Made by a program: the position numbers and the translations under genes
Source: Coniochaeta sp. PMI_546
Taxonomy: Eukaryota; Ascomycota; Sordariomycetes; Coniochaetales; Coniochaetaceae
Reading direction: 5' to 3'
NCBI GenBank assembly: GCA_021432605.1
Contig: MU271150.1
Location: 930,001-994,000 of the forward strand
DNA length: 64,000 nt
Shown: positions 46,189 through 56,522 of the stretch, piece after piece
Layout: each line of letters starts with the position of its first letter
How positions within the stretch are numbered: position 1 is the first letter of the stretch
The notes under the pieces: generated by a model
The model's database searches: none
What the model was told of the DNA's origin: nothing
What the model saw: only the letters and a program-made list of their open reading frames with translations

Positions 46189-47384
46189 CCAACTGCGCAC
46201 GTTGGTTATTGGGCTTCAGTCTCAAGAATACACACGCCTTGTGCCACACTAGGGTGGAGTTCACGGAGGCCTATTGTGGTCGTTCTGCCTCAAACCGTTG
46301 GAGACATTAAGATCACTTATCGGTTCCCGATCTGGAGCGCCAAGGGGTGAGCAGCGGCGAGTTAGAGAAGCCGGGCATTGGGGACGCGAACTGGACCATA
46401 CAAAGCTTGCTCCTGGCGAAGTCTGACATAGAGAGTTGACTTCTTGATTTCAGGGACCTCGGAGGTAAGGTAGGGCAGCTAGGTACGCATGTGATTATTA
46501 CTGATTTCTTTACGTTGTGCCGCGATGCCTGACTTTTGTTGCATGTTTACTTTGGTTTTTGTGGAGATAGGGGTATGTTTAATCGGGTAATAGATGGTTG
46601 GCCCAGCATCGGCGGTATCGCAAACTAGACCACCAGAAAAAGCTTCACCCCAACATCCGAGGATGACATCCAGAGAATATGATGAGATAGACCTAAATTC
46701 AATTCGCGCGTACAGCCTATGATATCAGTCTTCGGACCACACCACTTTCTTAGTCCCGTATTTGTCCATCTCAACGCCAGATGGTCCGTGCACATGACAA
46801 TCATGATCCCCATCCTTGCGATATTGCAGGCACGAATTTCACATGGAAATACCATACTTCTTGAAGGATTTGTAACCGATTATGTTTTTGAAGACGTCCC
46901 ATATATATTGAATGCTCTAATTTTCGAGTCCGCACAAAAAAATTGTTCTTAGGCCGCTGAGAAGCCGCACTATGATATATGACGAGCATAAGATCTCATT
47001 TGTCACCTAGGACATTTAACAAAGCCCTTAATGTACTCAATGTCTTTGTTATAAGATTAATGGAATGGTACTTGTGGTTGCCGCTGGCTGGTTATCGGCA
47101 GGTAGCAGCTGGCAAGTCTCGCCAGGCTCGATATCCGTGATTTATCTATATAAGGCACCTAGACGGTATATCCTTCAGACCATTTCTGGCTGCAAGTTTC
47201 CCAATCATACAACCATACATAATAGTACCTCAAGGATCTCTAACAATAGTCTACCATTGTCATTTCCAACTTTTGGTATCATCAACTCATCCAACAGCCG
47301 TCTGGATATAAAATCACGTTACACCTGTGCTCTGTTAGCATAAAAGACACTCAATAACAATCATCGAATTTGAAGGAGGTTGAT
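46189..47384. other. Intergenic region between two unrecognised genes
   Basis: Somewhat AT-rich, with no supportable gene. A TATA-like element lies at 47147-47154. Confidence 0.55.
47147..47154 (+). promoter_or_regulatory. TATA-box-like element
   Basis: TATATAAG, about 230 bases upstream of the ATG at 47385 and in the right orientation for that gene. Judged only on sequence. Confidence 0.4.
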
Positions 47385-48800
47385 ATGGACGAAAATCGAT
47401 CATCAAGGTGTCCAGGGAGGCAAACCTTCCGGGATCAACCCCAGGCGAGTACCGACCAGCGCGATTTGAGACCAACAGCCATTTCCCATCACCATCAAGA
47501 TCCCATGCGCTGGAACCCTCCATTCACTCCATACAGTAGTGATAGTCAAGAAGGAGGAGTTTATGGGTTGCAAATACCCGGGAACGAATTTGTAGTAGCG
47601 CAAGTTTCACCGGTAGGCGGAGTTGTAAGTATGAACTACTGCCGCGTCTGCCAGACGTCCAAGCGGTGGTGCGAATATGGTGGTGTACACGACAGCTCGG
47701 AGTTGAGTGAAACTGGATATCAGGGGAATTCCCTGCAGCAGAACCTTCAGGACCGAAAGCAAGGCGGCACAGGGAGCATACAGGAACCGCCATGGATTCT
47801 CACGAGGGATGCTGATCGAGAGAAAGAAGGTGAGACAGCATGTCCTGTATCACATTCAAGGCTTTCATCGGCACATATTACTGACGTCTCAAGCACAACC
47901 AAAACCCAGTCTGGCCTGAGAGCTCTTCCAGGTGATACTGGGCACGATGTCACCATTGGCACTTCTTCGTTTCCGCGGGATTCGCACAGTGCCATCAACA
48001 GAGGGACGTGTGACAGCACGATTGAGTCTGATGCACGCACCCAGGCCAATGGCAAGTCGGCCCTGATTTGGAATGAATCTCCCAGTATGGGCCTTATCCC
48101 ATCAAGTGTCGCTGTCCCAGATAATTCGCCCCTTGAGGTTGTACGATTCTCTGGTAGCTCGGGCATAGACTCTAAGGGGAAGGGCTACTCCAAGTTTGGG
48201 ACACATTCCGACGGTACTGTCGAGAATGCTCCACGGTCCGAGTGGTACCATGAGCAGGAAGTGTGTCGCGGTCGACTCCGGATCACCAATGACGCTGAGG
48301 CAGAGTTTTCTGTTTCGCAGGTCTCTAATGAAGAGGCGGCAATAGTTACGGATAAGGATCACCGATCACTGGCCTCTGAACAAGACGAAGCCCTTGATGA
48401 AGGTAAATACACATCCCAGGTTGCGTCACTCCGTGATGAGGACTATATGCACTTTCTCGACGGCCGGCGCATTCCGCTAACGGATTTCGAGTTTTTCCGC
48501 CTTCATCACAGGTCAGACGATGATACTAACGAGATACGAGCGTCGATTGTTGACGTGCTGCAGCGGATAAGGGAGGACTCAGCTTGCTGGCGTAGGCTGA
48601 TGAGGTACCCCCAAGCGTTCCGGAAGGCGCTGGTAAAGTTCAAGGCTGGCACATCTGTAATGAACTTCTCCCGCAGCTCGATTCTGCCCAAGAGGCAAGT
48701 TACGGACAACTCTGAGGAGACACTGAAAGCCACTCGCGCGAGAGTATCGCATAAAGACACCAAATTGGGCACAGGCTTTCGTCGATTGATTGGTATCTAG
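47385..48800 (+). CDS. Unrecognised hydrophilic protein
   Basis: A single-exon gene of 471 residues starting at the ATG at 47385 (MDENRSSRCPGRQTF); the frame is open five codons further upstream but without ATG. The N-terminal 350 residues are polar, Ser/Asp/Gly-rich and probably disordered. A short Cys cluster reads NYCRVCQTSKRWCEYGG (C-x2-C-x6-C). The C-terminal 120 residues look folded: YMHFLDGRRIPLTDFEFFRL, then ASIVDVLQRIRED and CWRRLMRYPQAFRKALVKF, rich in aromatic and basic helices. I see no similarity to its neighbour at 44917. A nuclear or lineage-specific role is possible but unsupported. Confidence 0.55.
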   Translation: MDENRSSRCPGRQTFRDQPQASTDQRDLRPTAISHHHQDPMRWNPPFTPYSSDSQEGGVYGLQIPGNEFVVAQVSPVGGVVSMNYCRVCQTSKRWCEYGGVHDSSELSETGYQGNSLQQNLQDRKQGGTGSIQEPPWILTRDADREKEGETACPVSHSRLSSAHITDVSSTTKTQSGLRALPGDTGHDVTIGTSSFPRDSHSAINRGTCDSTIESDARTQANGKSALIWNESPSMGLIPSSVAVPDNSPLEVVRFSGSSGIDSKGKGYSKFGTHSDGTVENAPRSEWYHEQEVCRGRLRITNDAEAEFSVSQVSNEEAAIVTDKDHRSLASEQDEALDEGKYTSQVASLRDEDYMHFLDGRRIPLTDFEFFRLHHRSDDDTNEIRASIVDVLQRIREDSACWRRLMRYPQAFRKALVKFKAGTSVMNFSRSSILPKRQVTDNSEETLKATRARVSHKDTKLGTGFRRLIGI

Positions 48801-48864
48801 ATTGGATGTGGACAGGCAAGGTAATGATGATGCTGGCTAATAGCTTGGGTCGTCGGGGAGGGAA

Positions 48865-48877
48865 GGGGGGGGGGGGG
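48865..48877. repeat. Homopolymer of 13 G
   Basis: An uninterrupted run just after the stop of the gene ending at 48800. Its length is likely to vary or to be misread in sequencing. Confidence 0.85.
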
Positions 48878-50445
48878 AGGGTTGTTCTAGCTAGTAAACT
48901 TGAACCTAATACACATGCACTGAAGATTGTTGTGATTCTGGCTTCTTTCGCTTTCAAATTTTCTCGTGCCTTATTTAGATCTAGTTGTGACCACATAGAT
49001 GGGACCATCAACAATGCCAATCTCTAAATTTTCCAGTACTTGAGACTCCCAACCTCTATGTTCTAGACTCAACGGAGGATCCGAGGCAGGTGGTGGTGGA
49101 TCACGATGTCATACCGCCCTAGTTAAACTGCAACCGGTAAAATGGAAGGGCATGTGATTGCTCCAGTTACGACAGAGAGAACAGGCCAGCTGGCTTAAAA
49201 TACACTTCATCAAGAGCTTACACTCTGTATCTGGGCTGTGAGCCGACTGCCGACATCTCTCTCAGAACAGTCGCAGGGCGGTCTTCACAGGTGCCCAACC
49301 GATCTAGTCCCGGTTTGTTTGGCCATACCCTTTGTGTACTGTAGAACTTTCTTGGAGAGATTCATCTAATAAGTCGTCCAGGAGGCAGGGACCGTACGGC
49401 CGAAATGTTCCGGAGGCCATATGAGGTCTCCATAAGGCGATTGAGCCGCATGCATCGGCAGGGAGTGTTGTCGGAACGATCCGAGGGTCTGAGACACACA
49501 TGGTGGTTTTGCGATGCGAACTTTATCCACTGCAGCTCATGCAACAGACAACTGCGGTTTGGGTGAGACTTCGCCATCTCAGAGGTTGGGGGGCAACCGG
49601 CCCCCAAGTTCGAAAGCATTGCTTGGATGAGTACTTAACGTATGGTGGCTTTCGGTGTTTGTTCATTCTAGAGCAACCACATTCTTCGATATGGCCACGA
49701 TAAAGTCTTGCCAGGATCGTTGCCTTGCGATTGGGATGGAGATCGCATTTGTTTGCTAATTACAGTGGATTATCGTGGTTGGATCGGCTTGTTGCCCGAA
49801 AGGGGTCTGAATAAGACTCTCAATAACCTTCTCATCACCTCCGCATGACCACACGATTTCCTATCAGCCGCCAAACACCACCAAAGACTATCACAAAGCT
49901 CTCTCCTCATTTTTTCAGAATCATATCCCTCGATATCATCTCTTTGAAGTTATCACATCGCTTTAGTACTCGGAGCAAGCATGGCTCATGCTGGTTCCGT
50001 TGCAAGCCACGAAAACCTGAGGCGGCCACGAACCGCACCTCGACAGAACGCCCATCACGTTCACTGGTCATTACACTGAGTCTAGACCAAGTCCATATCC
50101 AGAGCTTTGTGCAAGTCCTTTACTGGATGTCCTTTTCGACTTGTTCCAGATATCATGTGAGTATCTAAAACGGGTGCTCAATAGACGTCTCAGCCCGCCA
50201 CCACCGCTTCTACACAATAAAAAGTCTTGGTCATTTGCAGTCGCTTTCATGTTACAACTTTCAAGATGGGGGCAATAACTGTTTGCTCACACCATGTCGT
50301 CCTTTGACCGTGACCCGTCGAGGTGCGCTTTTGAGGGAGAAACCTGTACTCGACTGGCGAGGATCATGGTTGGTTATTGAATAAGCCGAAGGTTATTGTC
50401 ACAATAAGCATCGTAACTCTGCAGTAGCTCAATAAGACAACCTTC

Positions 50446-50451
50446 TATAAG
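50446..50451 (+). promoter_or_regulatory. Possible TATA element of the pheromone gene
   Basis: TATAAG 177 bases before the pheromone start codon, on the coding strand. Position and sequence suit a TATA box, but the evidence is weak. Confidence 0.3.
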
Positions 50452-50622
50452 AACAGCTACCATGGACACGATGCCTTCTGATATCTTCCTGCTCTTCGCC
50501 AGACACAGTTTTCCGGGTCGAGGCCAACCAAATCATCATCAGTCAATTGCCAACCGTCTAGTAAACCACTTATACACTGAACTTCAATCTCCTCCCTAAA
50601 CCAACAAACCCAGACATTCAAC

Positions 50623-51553
50623 ATGAGAGTCTCTTTCCCTCTTCTTCTCACCTTCGCGGCAGCCGCGGTCAATGCCTCTCCCGTTCCAGAAGCCGAACCC
50701 TGGTGCCTGACCAAGGGTGAACCCTGCTGGAAGTCTAAGCGGTCCGCCGAAGCGTTCATGGAAGCCACCCACGCCAATATCCACGAGGCCCGCGATGCGG
50801 AGCCTTGGTGTCTCGTCCCAGGCGAGCCATGCTGGAAGTCCAAGCGCGAGGCAGAGGCCTTCATCGCAGCCTCCGGTGGACTCGAGACTCGCGATGCCGA
50901 GCCGTGGTGTCTGACCAAGGGTGAGCCGTGCTGGAAGAACAAGCGCGCCGCCGAGGCGTTCATTTCGGCCGTTAAGGCCGGCCACTTCGAGGTGCGTGAC
51001 CCTCATCCGTACCTAGCCCCTGATTCGTGGTGCTTCCGGTTTTCATGCTACGTCAAACCTAAACCTCCAACTAACACCACCAACAAGGTACGTTCATGCC
51101 AACCTTGATTCTTGTTGCTCAGTTCACAACCCTAAAACCGTGCAATGTTCTGACAAGACCTGGTACCTCTAGGTCCGCGACGCCGCTCCTGAGCCTGAGC
51201 CCGAGCCGTGGTGCCTGACCAAGGGTGAACCGTGTTGGAAGAGCAAGCGATCCGCCATGGCGTTCATCGACGCCACCCACGCCAACATCCACGAGGCGCG
51301 CGATGCGGAACCTTGGTGTCTCACCCCAGGCGAGCCCTGCTGGAAGTCCAAGCGCGAGGCGGAAGCTTTTCTCGCAGCAGCGGGTGGACTCGAGACTCGC
51401 GACGCCGAGCCGTGGTGTCTGACAAAGGGCGAGCCATGTTGGAAATCCAAGCGCGAGGCGGAGGCTTTCACTGCCGCTATCGAGTCCGGAAGCTTCCTCA
51501 GGGCACGCAACCCGGATCCATGGTGTCTGACCAAGGGGGAGCCTTGCTGGTAG
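50623..51553 (+). CDS. Alpha-type peptide mating pheromone precursor
   Basis: The precursor of a secreted, non-lipidated mating pheromone like yeast alpha-factor and the ccg-4/ppg1 products of filamentous ascomycetes. Exons 50623-51087 and 51173-51553 give 281 residues; the intron is GTACGT..TAG, between codons. A signal peptide (MRVSFPLLLTFAAAAVNAS) is followed by tandem units. WCLTKGEPCW occurs five times (DNA starts 50701, 50905, 51209, 51413, 51521), WCLVPGEPCW once (50806) and WCLTPGEPCW once (51314). A degenerate unit, SWCFRFSCYV, has its Trp at 51028. Most units are followed by K-S-K-R or K-N-K-R, Kex2-type sites, and preceded by acidic/Ala-Pro dipeptides suited to a Ste13-like peptidase. 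The last unit ends at the stop codon, so needs no C-terminal trimming. The two Cys probably form a disulphide. Confidence 0.95.
50701..51550 (+). repeat. Tandem pheromone repeat array, duplicated block of four
   Basis: Eight units in two blocks of four, one per exon. Spacers after units 1 and 5 share ATHANIHEARDAEPW, and those after units 2 and 6 share GGLETRDAEPW. The unit order (TKG, x-PG, TKG, then a last unit) is the same in both blocks. The fourth unit is degenerate in block 1 and intact and terminal in block 2. Confidence 0.88.
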
Positions 51554-52257
51554 TGATTGTGAGTTGCTTCGTTCTTCCTTCGGCATTTTGAATTGTGCTG
51601 ACCGACTGTAGGTTATGGGGACATAGGAGGGGTCGCTCATCGATTGAGCATATTTTTCTTCTTCCACCTCCGGCTCGCTGGTATATAGCGTACATTCCGA
51701 GACTTGGAGGTCACGAACATATTTTGGTTACAAGTGGTCGCAACATACCCCTTCTTACTTCGAAATAATATCTTTCTGGTGGAACCTGGGTCTCGAAGCG
51801 TGGTCGTCACTCGTCGGCCGCTTCAGAATGGTGGGACGCGGGCGACATCTGGTCTTGTCACATAGTACGGCGCATTACAGCGCTTTTTTACGATGTACAC
51901 AATCATCACACAACATGGGGGATGTAGCGGCTCGCATTTGGCAGTAGCCAGCAAAAGTTAATGACAACATGGACATAGTCTCCCTGTGTAAACTCATCAA
52001 ATCTGACGCTGGAACCAACTGTGAGGCTTATGAAACTTCATGTTCAGCTCGATTGGTCAAACTTTAGCGACGTCCCTGGATCCTATCCATGAAGAAACAA
52101 GCAATAGCCTTTTTCTTAAAGGAATCAACTTTGGGTGTCCGCCACCGTCAAAATCGAATTCCTTGCCTGGCAATGCAGGTCAGGTCCTCGGTGGGAAATA
52201 ATAATGCAAAGTCATATCTAAAATAATGTCAGAATTTTCCTCAGCTGGTCCCCATGT
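51554..52257. other. Intergenic gap between pheromone gene and the BTB-like cluster
   Basis: It should contain the 3' UTRs of the pheromone gene and of the first cluster gene, which point at each other. No other feature seen. Confidence 0.55.
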
Positions 52258-53490
52258 TCAGATGGTAAAGCGCATCGAAACCTCGTCGTCGAGACGGCTC
52301 TTGTAGCATTGGATGTGAAGGACCTTTGAAAGTGGGTCGACGTAGTCTACTGAGCTCTGTGCCGCCTCCGTCCCAACCAAGGATTTGGCCAGTCTCCGAT
52401 TCCTCAACATCTTAGCGACTAGTTCTCGCACCTCCACCGCATATTTGGTGTTTTCCCGTCGCAACTGGCGGCAATGACGGACAATGAGCCGCCACTGCTC
52501 CAAGTCCCTGTGCCCAGGACGTGGGCCGTTGCCTGTGACCGCAGCTGATGTCTCCTCCAAATCGGCGAAGAACTCCTGTACAAATGGTCGCACGCCGGCC
52601 TTTGCAAGCGTTGTCCAAATATTCCTGCCCCAGGTGCTAGAGATTGAAGAGGTGTTGTGCAAAGTCACGAGATCTAGGTGAGCAGAGGTAAGCTTGCGTC
52701 GATCCACCAAAAGCTCCACGGCTAGGCGACCAGAGATGAGACGTAAAATCCGGTAGAAGTCCATATAACCTAAGTAGCTACCGGCGATAAGAACCTGAAG
52801 AAGCTGGTCTATATCGTTGCAGTCGGCAAATGTCTCTGGGGTGGGGTCTTGAGCATGGCGAAGGAGGAGCGCAAATGATTCGCTACTGATCTTTGGAAGG
52901 TTTAAGCAATGACCCTGGCCACCAGACAGGACTGCCTGGTTCATTCCCATTACCAGTGTGCGCTTGAAGTAGCTAAAGCAGTTGACTAGAACTTCTCGCG
53001 GAAATATGTACTTGCTGTCATTTGTTTGGAAGGAAACGGTAACAGCGGAGCTGCCGCCATAACGATTCCTGTCGAGGCACAAAGAGTAATCAACGACTAG
53101 CCTCAAGCCGCAGTAGTTTGACAATTTCAAGAAATTGACTTACAAAAGCCAGTTCCTTTGATGGCTAACCCATGCTGCTTCGGCCGGAATATCGGTCTCG
53201 GAAGGGGCAGCTAGATTGTCTTTGGGCTCCATGGCTTCGTCTGCGATTCGCCGTCGCTTTGCTAGACGCTGAACGGCGTTGTTGCCCGAAGGCACCTCCG
53301 AGGATCGACTTGGCGGTCGGTTAGATGGCGAACTGGTAATGAGTGCTTGAGATACAGCTGAAGATGGTACGCTCAAGGGCGATGCCTGCCCAGAAGGCGA
53401 AGACTGAGAATCCGACTTTACAGCCTTGCGCGGGAACAGAATAAACCTTCCTACACTTGGGCGATCTCCTAGGGTCTGTCGTCCCTCCAT
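52258..53490 (-). CDS. BTB/POZ-like protein, cluster member A
   Basis: Exons 53490-53144 and 53068-52258 (minus strand) give 385 residues; the 75-nt intron is GTAAGT..CAG in phase 2. Exon 1 is a Ser/Pro-rich, probably disordered tail with a basic patch (RLAKRRR). Exon 2 begins NRYGGSSAVTVSF and has the BTB-like core: KYIFPREVLVNCFSYFKR near residues 135-151, LNLPKISSESFALLLRH, and LLQVLIAGSYLGYMDF. Family-specific blocks follow: VDRRKLTSAHLDLVTLH, AKAGVRPFVQEF, WRLIVRHCRQLR, YVDPLSKVL and a C-terminal MRFTI. In general BTB domains mediate dimerisation and bind cullin-3; the specific role here is unknown. It is closest to member C in the core. Confidence 0.8.
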
Positions 53491-54371
53491 GTCGCTCGCC
53501 TGGGTGCTAACAGGAGAAGTAGTTGGAAGTAGAAATGACGCAAATGCTTTCTACAGCTTGTTGGGCTTTATTGGGTTAATCAGATTTCTTCTCGGAAAGT
53601 CATTGAGAAATTGGAAGCGTGGGGAACTGGTGCGCTTACCGGAAGTGATGGGAGTCTTTCTAACGAAATATTTAGTGCTAAGCTCTGCCAGTGTAAACCT
53701 AAAGACTGAGATGTTTCACTTGAGAATAGACCTGGCCTCGAAATTTGCGGGACTCCACGGCATATTTGATGCAAGTTCTCAGTCGATATTTCTCTATGTT
53801 GATCTGGTCTCTACGGCTTAATGTTTGGTTTCGCTAGTTGAAATCTGCAGTTGGTACTATAACATTTCCCATTAGACTCTCCCATATTTGGTCTACGTGC
53901 CAAGTGACCCTCACAGCAAGGGTTCAATCTGCAATAGAAATACACAGATTTCAAGAAAAAAAAAATAGTTTTAGGGACCGTCAAAGATGGCGACTTAACG
54001 ATAGATGCCCGTCGAGGCGACAGAAGTCCGATACCTTTCATATACGACAGAGTTCGCACAACATCGTGTAACTTTGCCGCCATCTCGAAGTAGAGTGGCT
54101 CATTAAAGAGAAGTAGGTCACACACAGCCTTTACCGGCTTTCTAACTCGCAAATTCTCTATCAGGATCTAATTTCTCCGGCCATCTCGCCATCTGGAGAT
54201 GTCTCAGAGAGGTCGCAGAGACGCTAAGGAAGGGAGAGACTTTGAATGGTTTGGATGGTCATATGTGGGCTTTGCGTATCAAGGACTCCTTGACGTCAGT
54301 TACGTGAGGGTCACACACCATGACCATTTCAGTCCGGAAGACGCCAAATTTGAGAAGCTGATGGACAATGA
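53491..54371. other. Gap between cluster members A and B
   Basis: Upstream region of member A and downstream region of pseudogene B. An A-rich run lies near 53956-53967. No supportable gene. Confidence 0.5.
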
Positions 54372-55411
54372 TTAAGATAAAAAGTGCTCGCTAACCTCCA
54401 TGCCCATGTACGTTTCCAGTTCCTCCAGTGGAATGCCATCGACAGGTGGATCATCGTACTGCACGTGACCCATCGCAATAACCACGGGTGCATTCAACGC
54501 CGTCAATCATCAATCTTCCGCAGCTCAAAGTGCAGCGGGCCTCCTTCATGACAGCAAGTGCGTATCCATCGTCGTTCTCCCTCATCCGAAGACAGTATTC
54601 GAGTACCGAAAGCCATTCTTTGATGTGCGCGTTGCCAGGCGGGGTCATACGGCAATGCAGGGCATCGATGAAGGTCCTCTCATCCTTTGGCATGATCAGC
54701 ATGAATTCCTGGAGAAGAGGCCTGACACCAGCGTTAACGAACATGCTCCAAATAGTTCTGCTCTTTAAGGCTGGATGGTACGGACAAGATTCAAGTGGCT
54801 AGGCTTGAGTCGTCGGTGATCCTGCACCAGGGCCAAGCCTATGCGCTGTGCCTATGCGCTGCGTGACGTATTTTTCAAAACGTTCAATGTGAGGATCTTT
54901 CAGACCGAGATAGTCTGCACCCATGATCGCTTGAGGAAGTGAACAATCTTGTCGCAGTCGTCCAGCAATTTCGGTTGCGTTTGCAGCCACTTGAAGAGGC
55001 GCCCAAAAGCTTGGGATGAGACATCTCGAACATGGATGAGCAGGGACTTACCCTCCGTAAATACTGGACCACTCTCATTCGTCTGCAGTGCGGCTTCGAA
55101 TACTTGAACTTACTGGTGAGATGTTCCGCGGGGAAATTGTACTTCCTGTCGTCTAATCTAAGTCGACGGTGATGGAACGGCCGCTGCAGTGTACCGCCTA
55201 TCAGGCAAGGTGTCATTGAACTGAGTTGGGAAGCTTAATCTTTAGGCATGAATGTCAGGTGCTTTAATCCCCACCTCAGGTAGTCAGTTTCGTGGCCATC
55301 GCACACTTGAGCTTCATCACCCTCGAGCGTAGTGACATCTTTGACCTGGTGGTCGGAAGTGCTGATGTGTTCCGACTTCCGAGGCGAAGCAATCCGCCGG
55401 TAGCTGTCCAT
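54372..55411 (-). pseudogene. BTB-like cluster member B, frameshifted
   Basis: The whole family layout is present on the minus strand but broken across reading frames. An ATG at 55411 opens a short exon-1-like frame ending TDYLR at a GTGGGG donor in phase 2, as in the other members. After the matching TAG acceptor comes RRY, then frame changes before RSITVDL, before RKYNFPAEHLTSKFKY, and again at FEAALQTNESG. Further fragments are SSQAFGRLFKWLQT, ADYLGLKDPHIERFEKYV, QDHRRLKPSHLNLV, MFVNAGVRPLLQEF, WLSVLEYCLRMR and YDDPPVDGIP, in at least two more frame shifts. One shift is explained by a 13-bp tandem duplication at 54838-54863. No single-frame product is possible. Confidence 0.82.
54838..54863. 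repeat. 13-bp tandem duplication inside pseudogene B
   Basis: CCTATGCGCTGTG (54838-54850) is followed directly by CCTATGCGCTGCG (54851-54863), identical at 12 of 13 positions. Thirteen is not a multiple of three, so the duplication shifts the frame; with one copy the family reading frame is continuous across this point. Confidence 0.85.
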
Positions 55412-56522
55412 TGGACGGCAACATTGTCTGAGACAAGGACCTGACGGTAGTTCGAAGTCTCTACAACGGCCAGTTGCCGTTGCAATGGTTAGTCGCTTGG
55501 GAAAGCCAGGGCTCTATTATGATATAGCAGCAAGTAATATGCCTTGTATCAGATCAAAGTACAAGCACCGGCTTTATCACCTTAGGTGGATGATTAACCT
55601 ACGAGGAAAACAGAAAAACCTGTGTCCTACCTATAATTGCGCCGACCTTAGAGCAGTTTTTACAGCTGTATCCTGAGTTGGCTAGGGCCAATGGTTAAGG
55701 AGTGGTTGAGCAGGGCGGTTTGAGATATCGGGTGTGTGAGGTGGTCAGCGGGAGGAAGGAAACCTTGGCCGAAAGTTTGCGAAATCATTTTTCAACCACG
55801 AACGACTGTCATGGAGGATGAGGACTGAGCTCCAATTTCAGTGAGGAATATGAGAGGAAAATAGCGATATCAGTGACTGTAGTGGGTATTTCTCTTTAAG
55901 GAAAATAGACCTACATAGAAGACTTGAAATAGTACCACTGGGCGCGAAGCTCAGCGAGCGGAGCGCACTTCATGTCTATGTTCCATCACATATTTCAGGC
56001 TTCCAAAGCAATTGCTAAGGTACCTTAGTTAATGTCGATGATGTCCCACCAATGAGAAGTATCCGGCTTGTACGCACCCTACAGACCATCACAACATTGA
56101 GATGGAATGTACCGGATGCCGTGACGCCGAGCGACTTTCCAGCTCCTTCCACACGGGTACTAGAGTCAAGCCAGAAGCAACTTCCCGACATTTTTCAGAA
56201 GTCCAGTATGTATCTGTGACCTGGTCACTCGCACTTTCCCTCCTGATCTAGTTATTCGTGACGACGTGACTCTTCTTTTCGTGCAACAAATCTGTCATTG
56301 AACAATCAACATCTGGCCCTCGACTCGCCGTATCGACGAATCTCTCCTCACACAATTAATACTTGGCATTGGTTCCCAACTAATCACAATATCAATGGAA
56401 AACTGATTGTAATCCATGCAGGATCTGATCCATAGTTACAGCTTCGTCTGACTCGCATCAACGGAACGACCACTACCTTGTCTCGTGTGATAATCCCGCC
56501 CGATAAAAACGCCCAAGCAGAT
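55412..56522. other. Divergent gap between members B and C
   Basis: Should contain the (former) promoter of B and the promoter of C. No supportable gene. Confidence 0.5.

Larger units (their letters stand above)
48801..50622. other. Intergenic region before the pheromone gene
   Basis: It contains a 13-base G run at 48865-48877. A frame of 107 codons at 49845-50168 (plus) has an ATG but no recognisable motif. The right end should hold the pheromone promoter and leader. Confidence 0.55.

Noticed and set aside
50457-51667. Long antisense open frames opposite the pheromone gene
   Set aside because: They mirror the repeat array; repeats on one strand keep the opposite frame open. No start context, domain or independent signal supports them.
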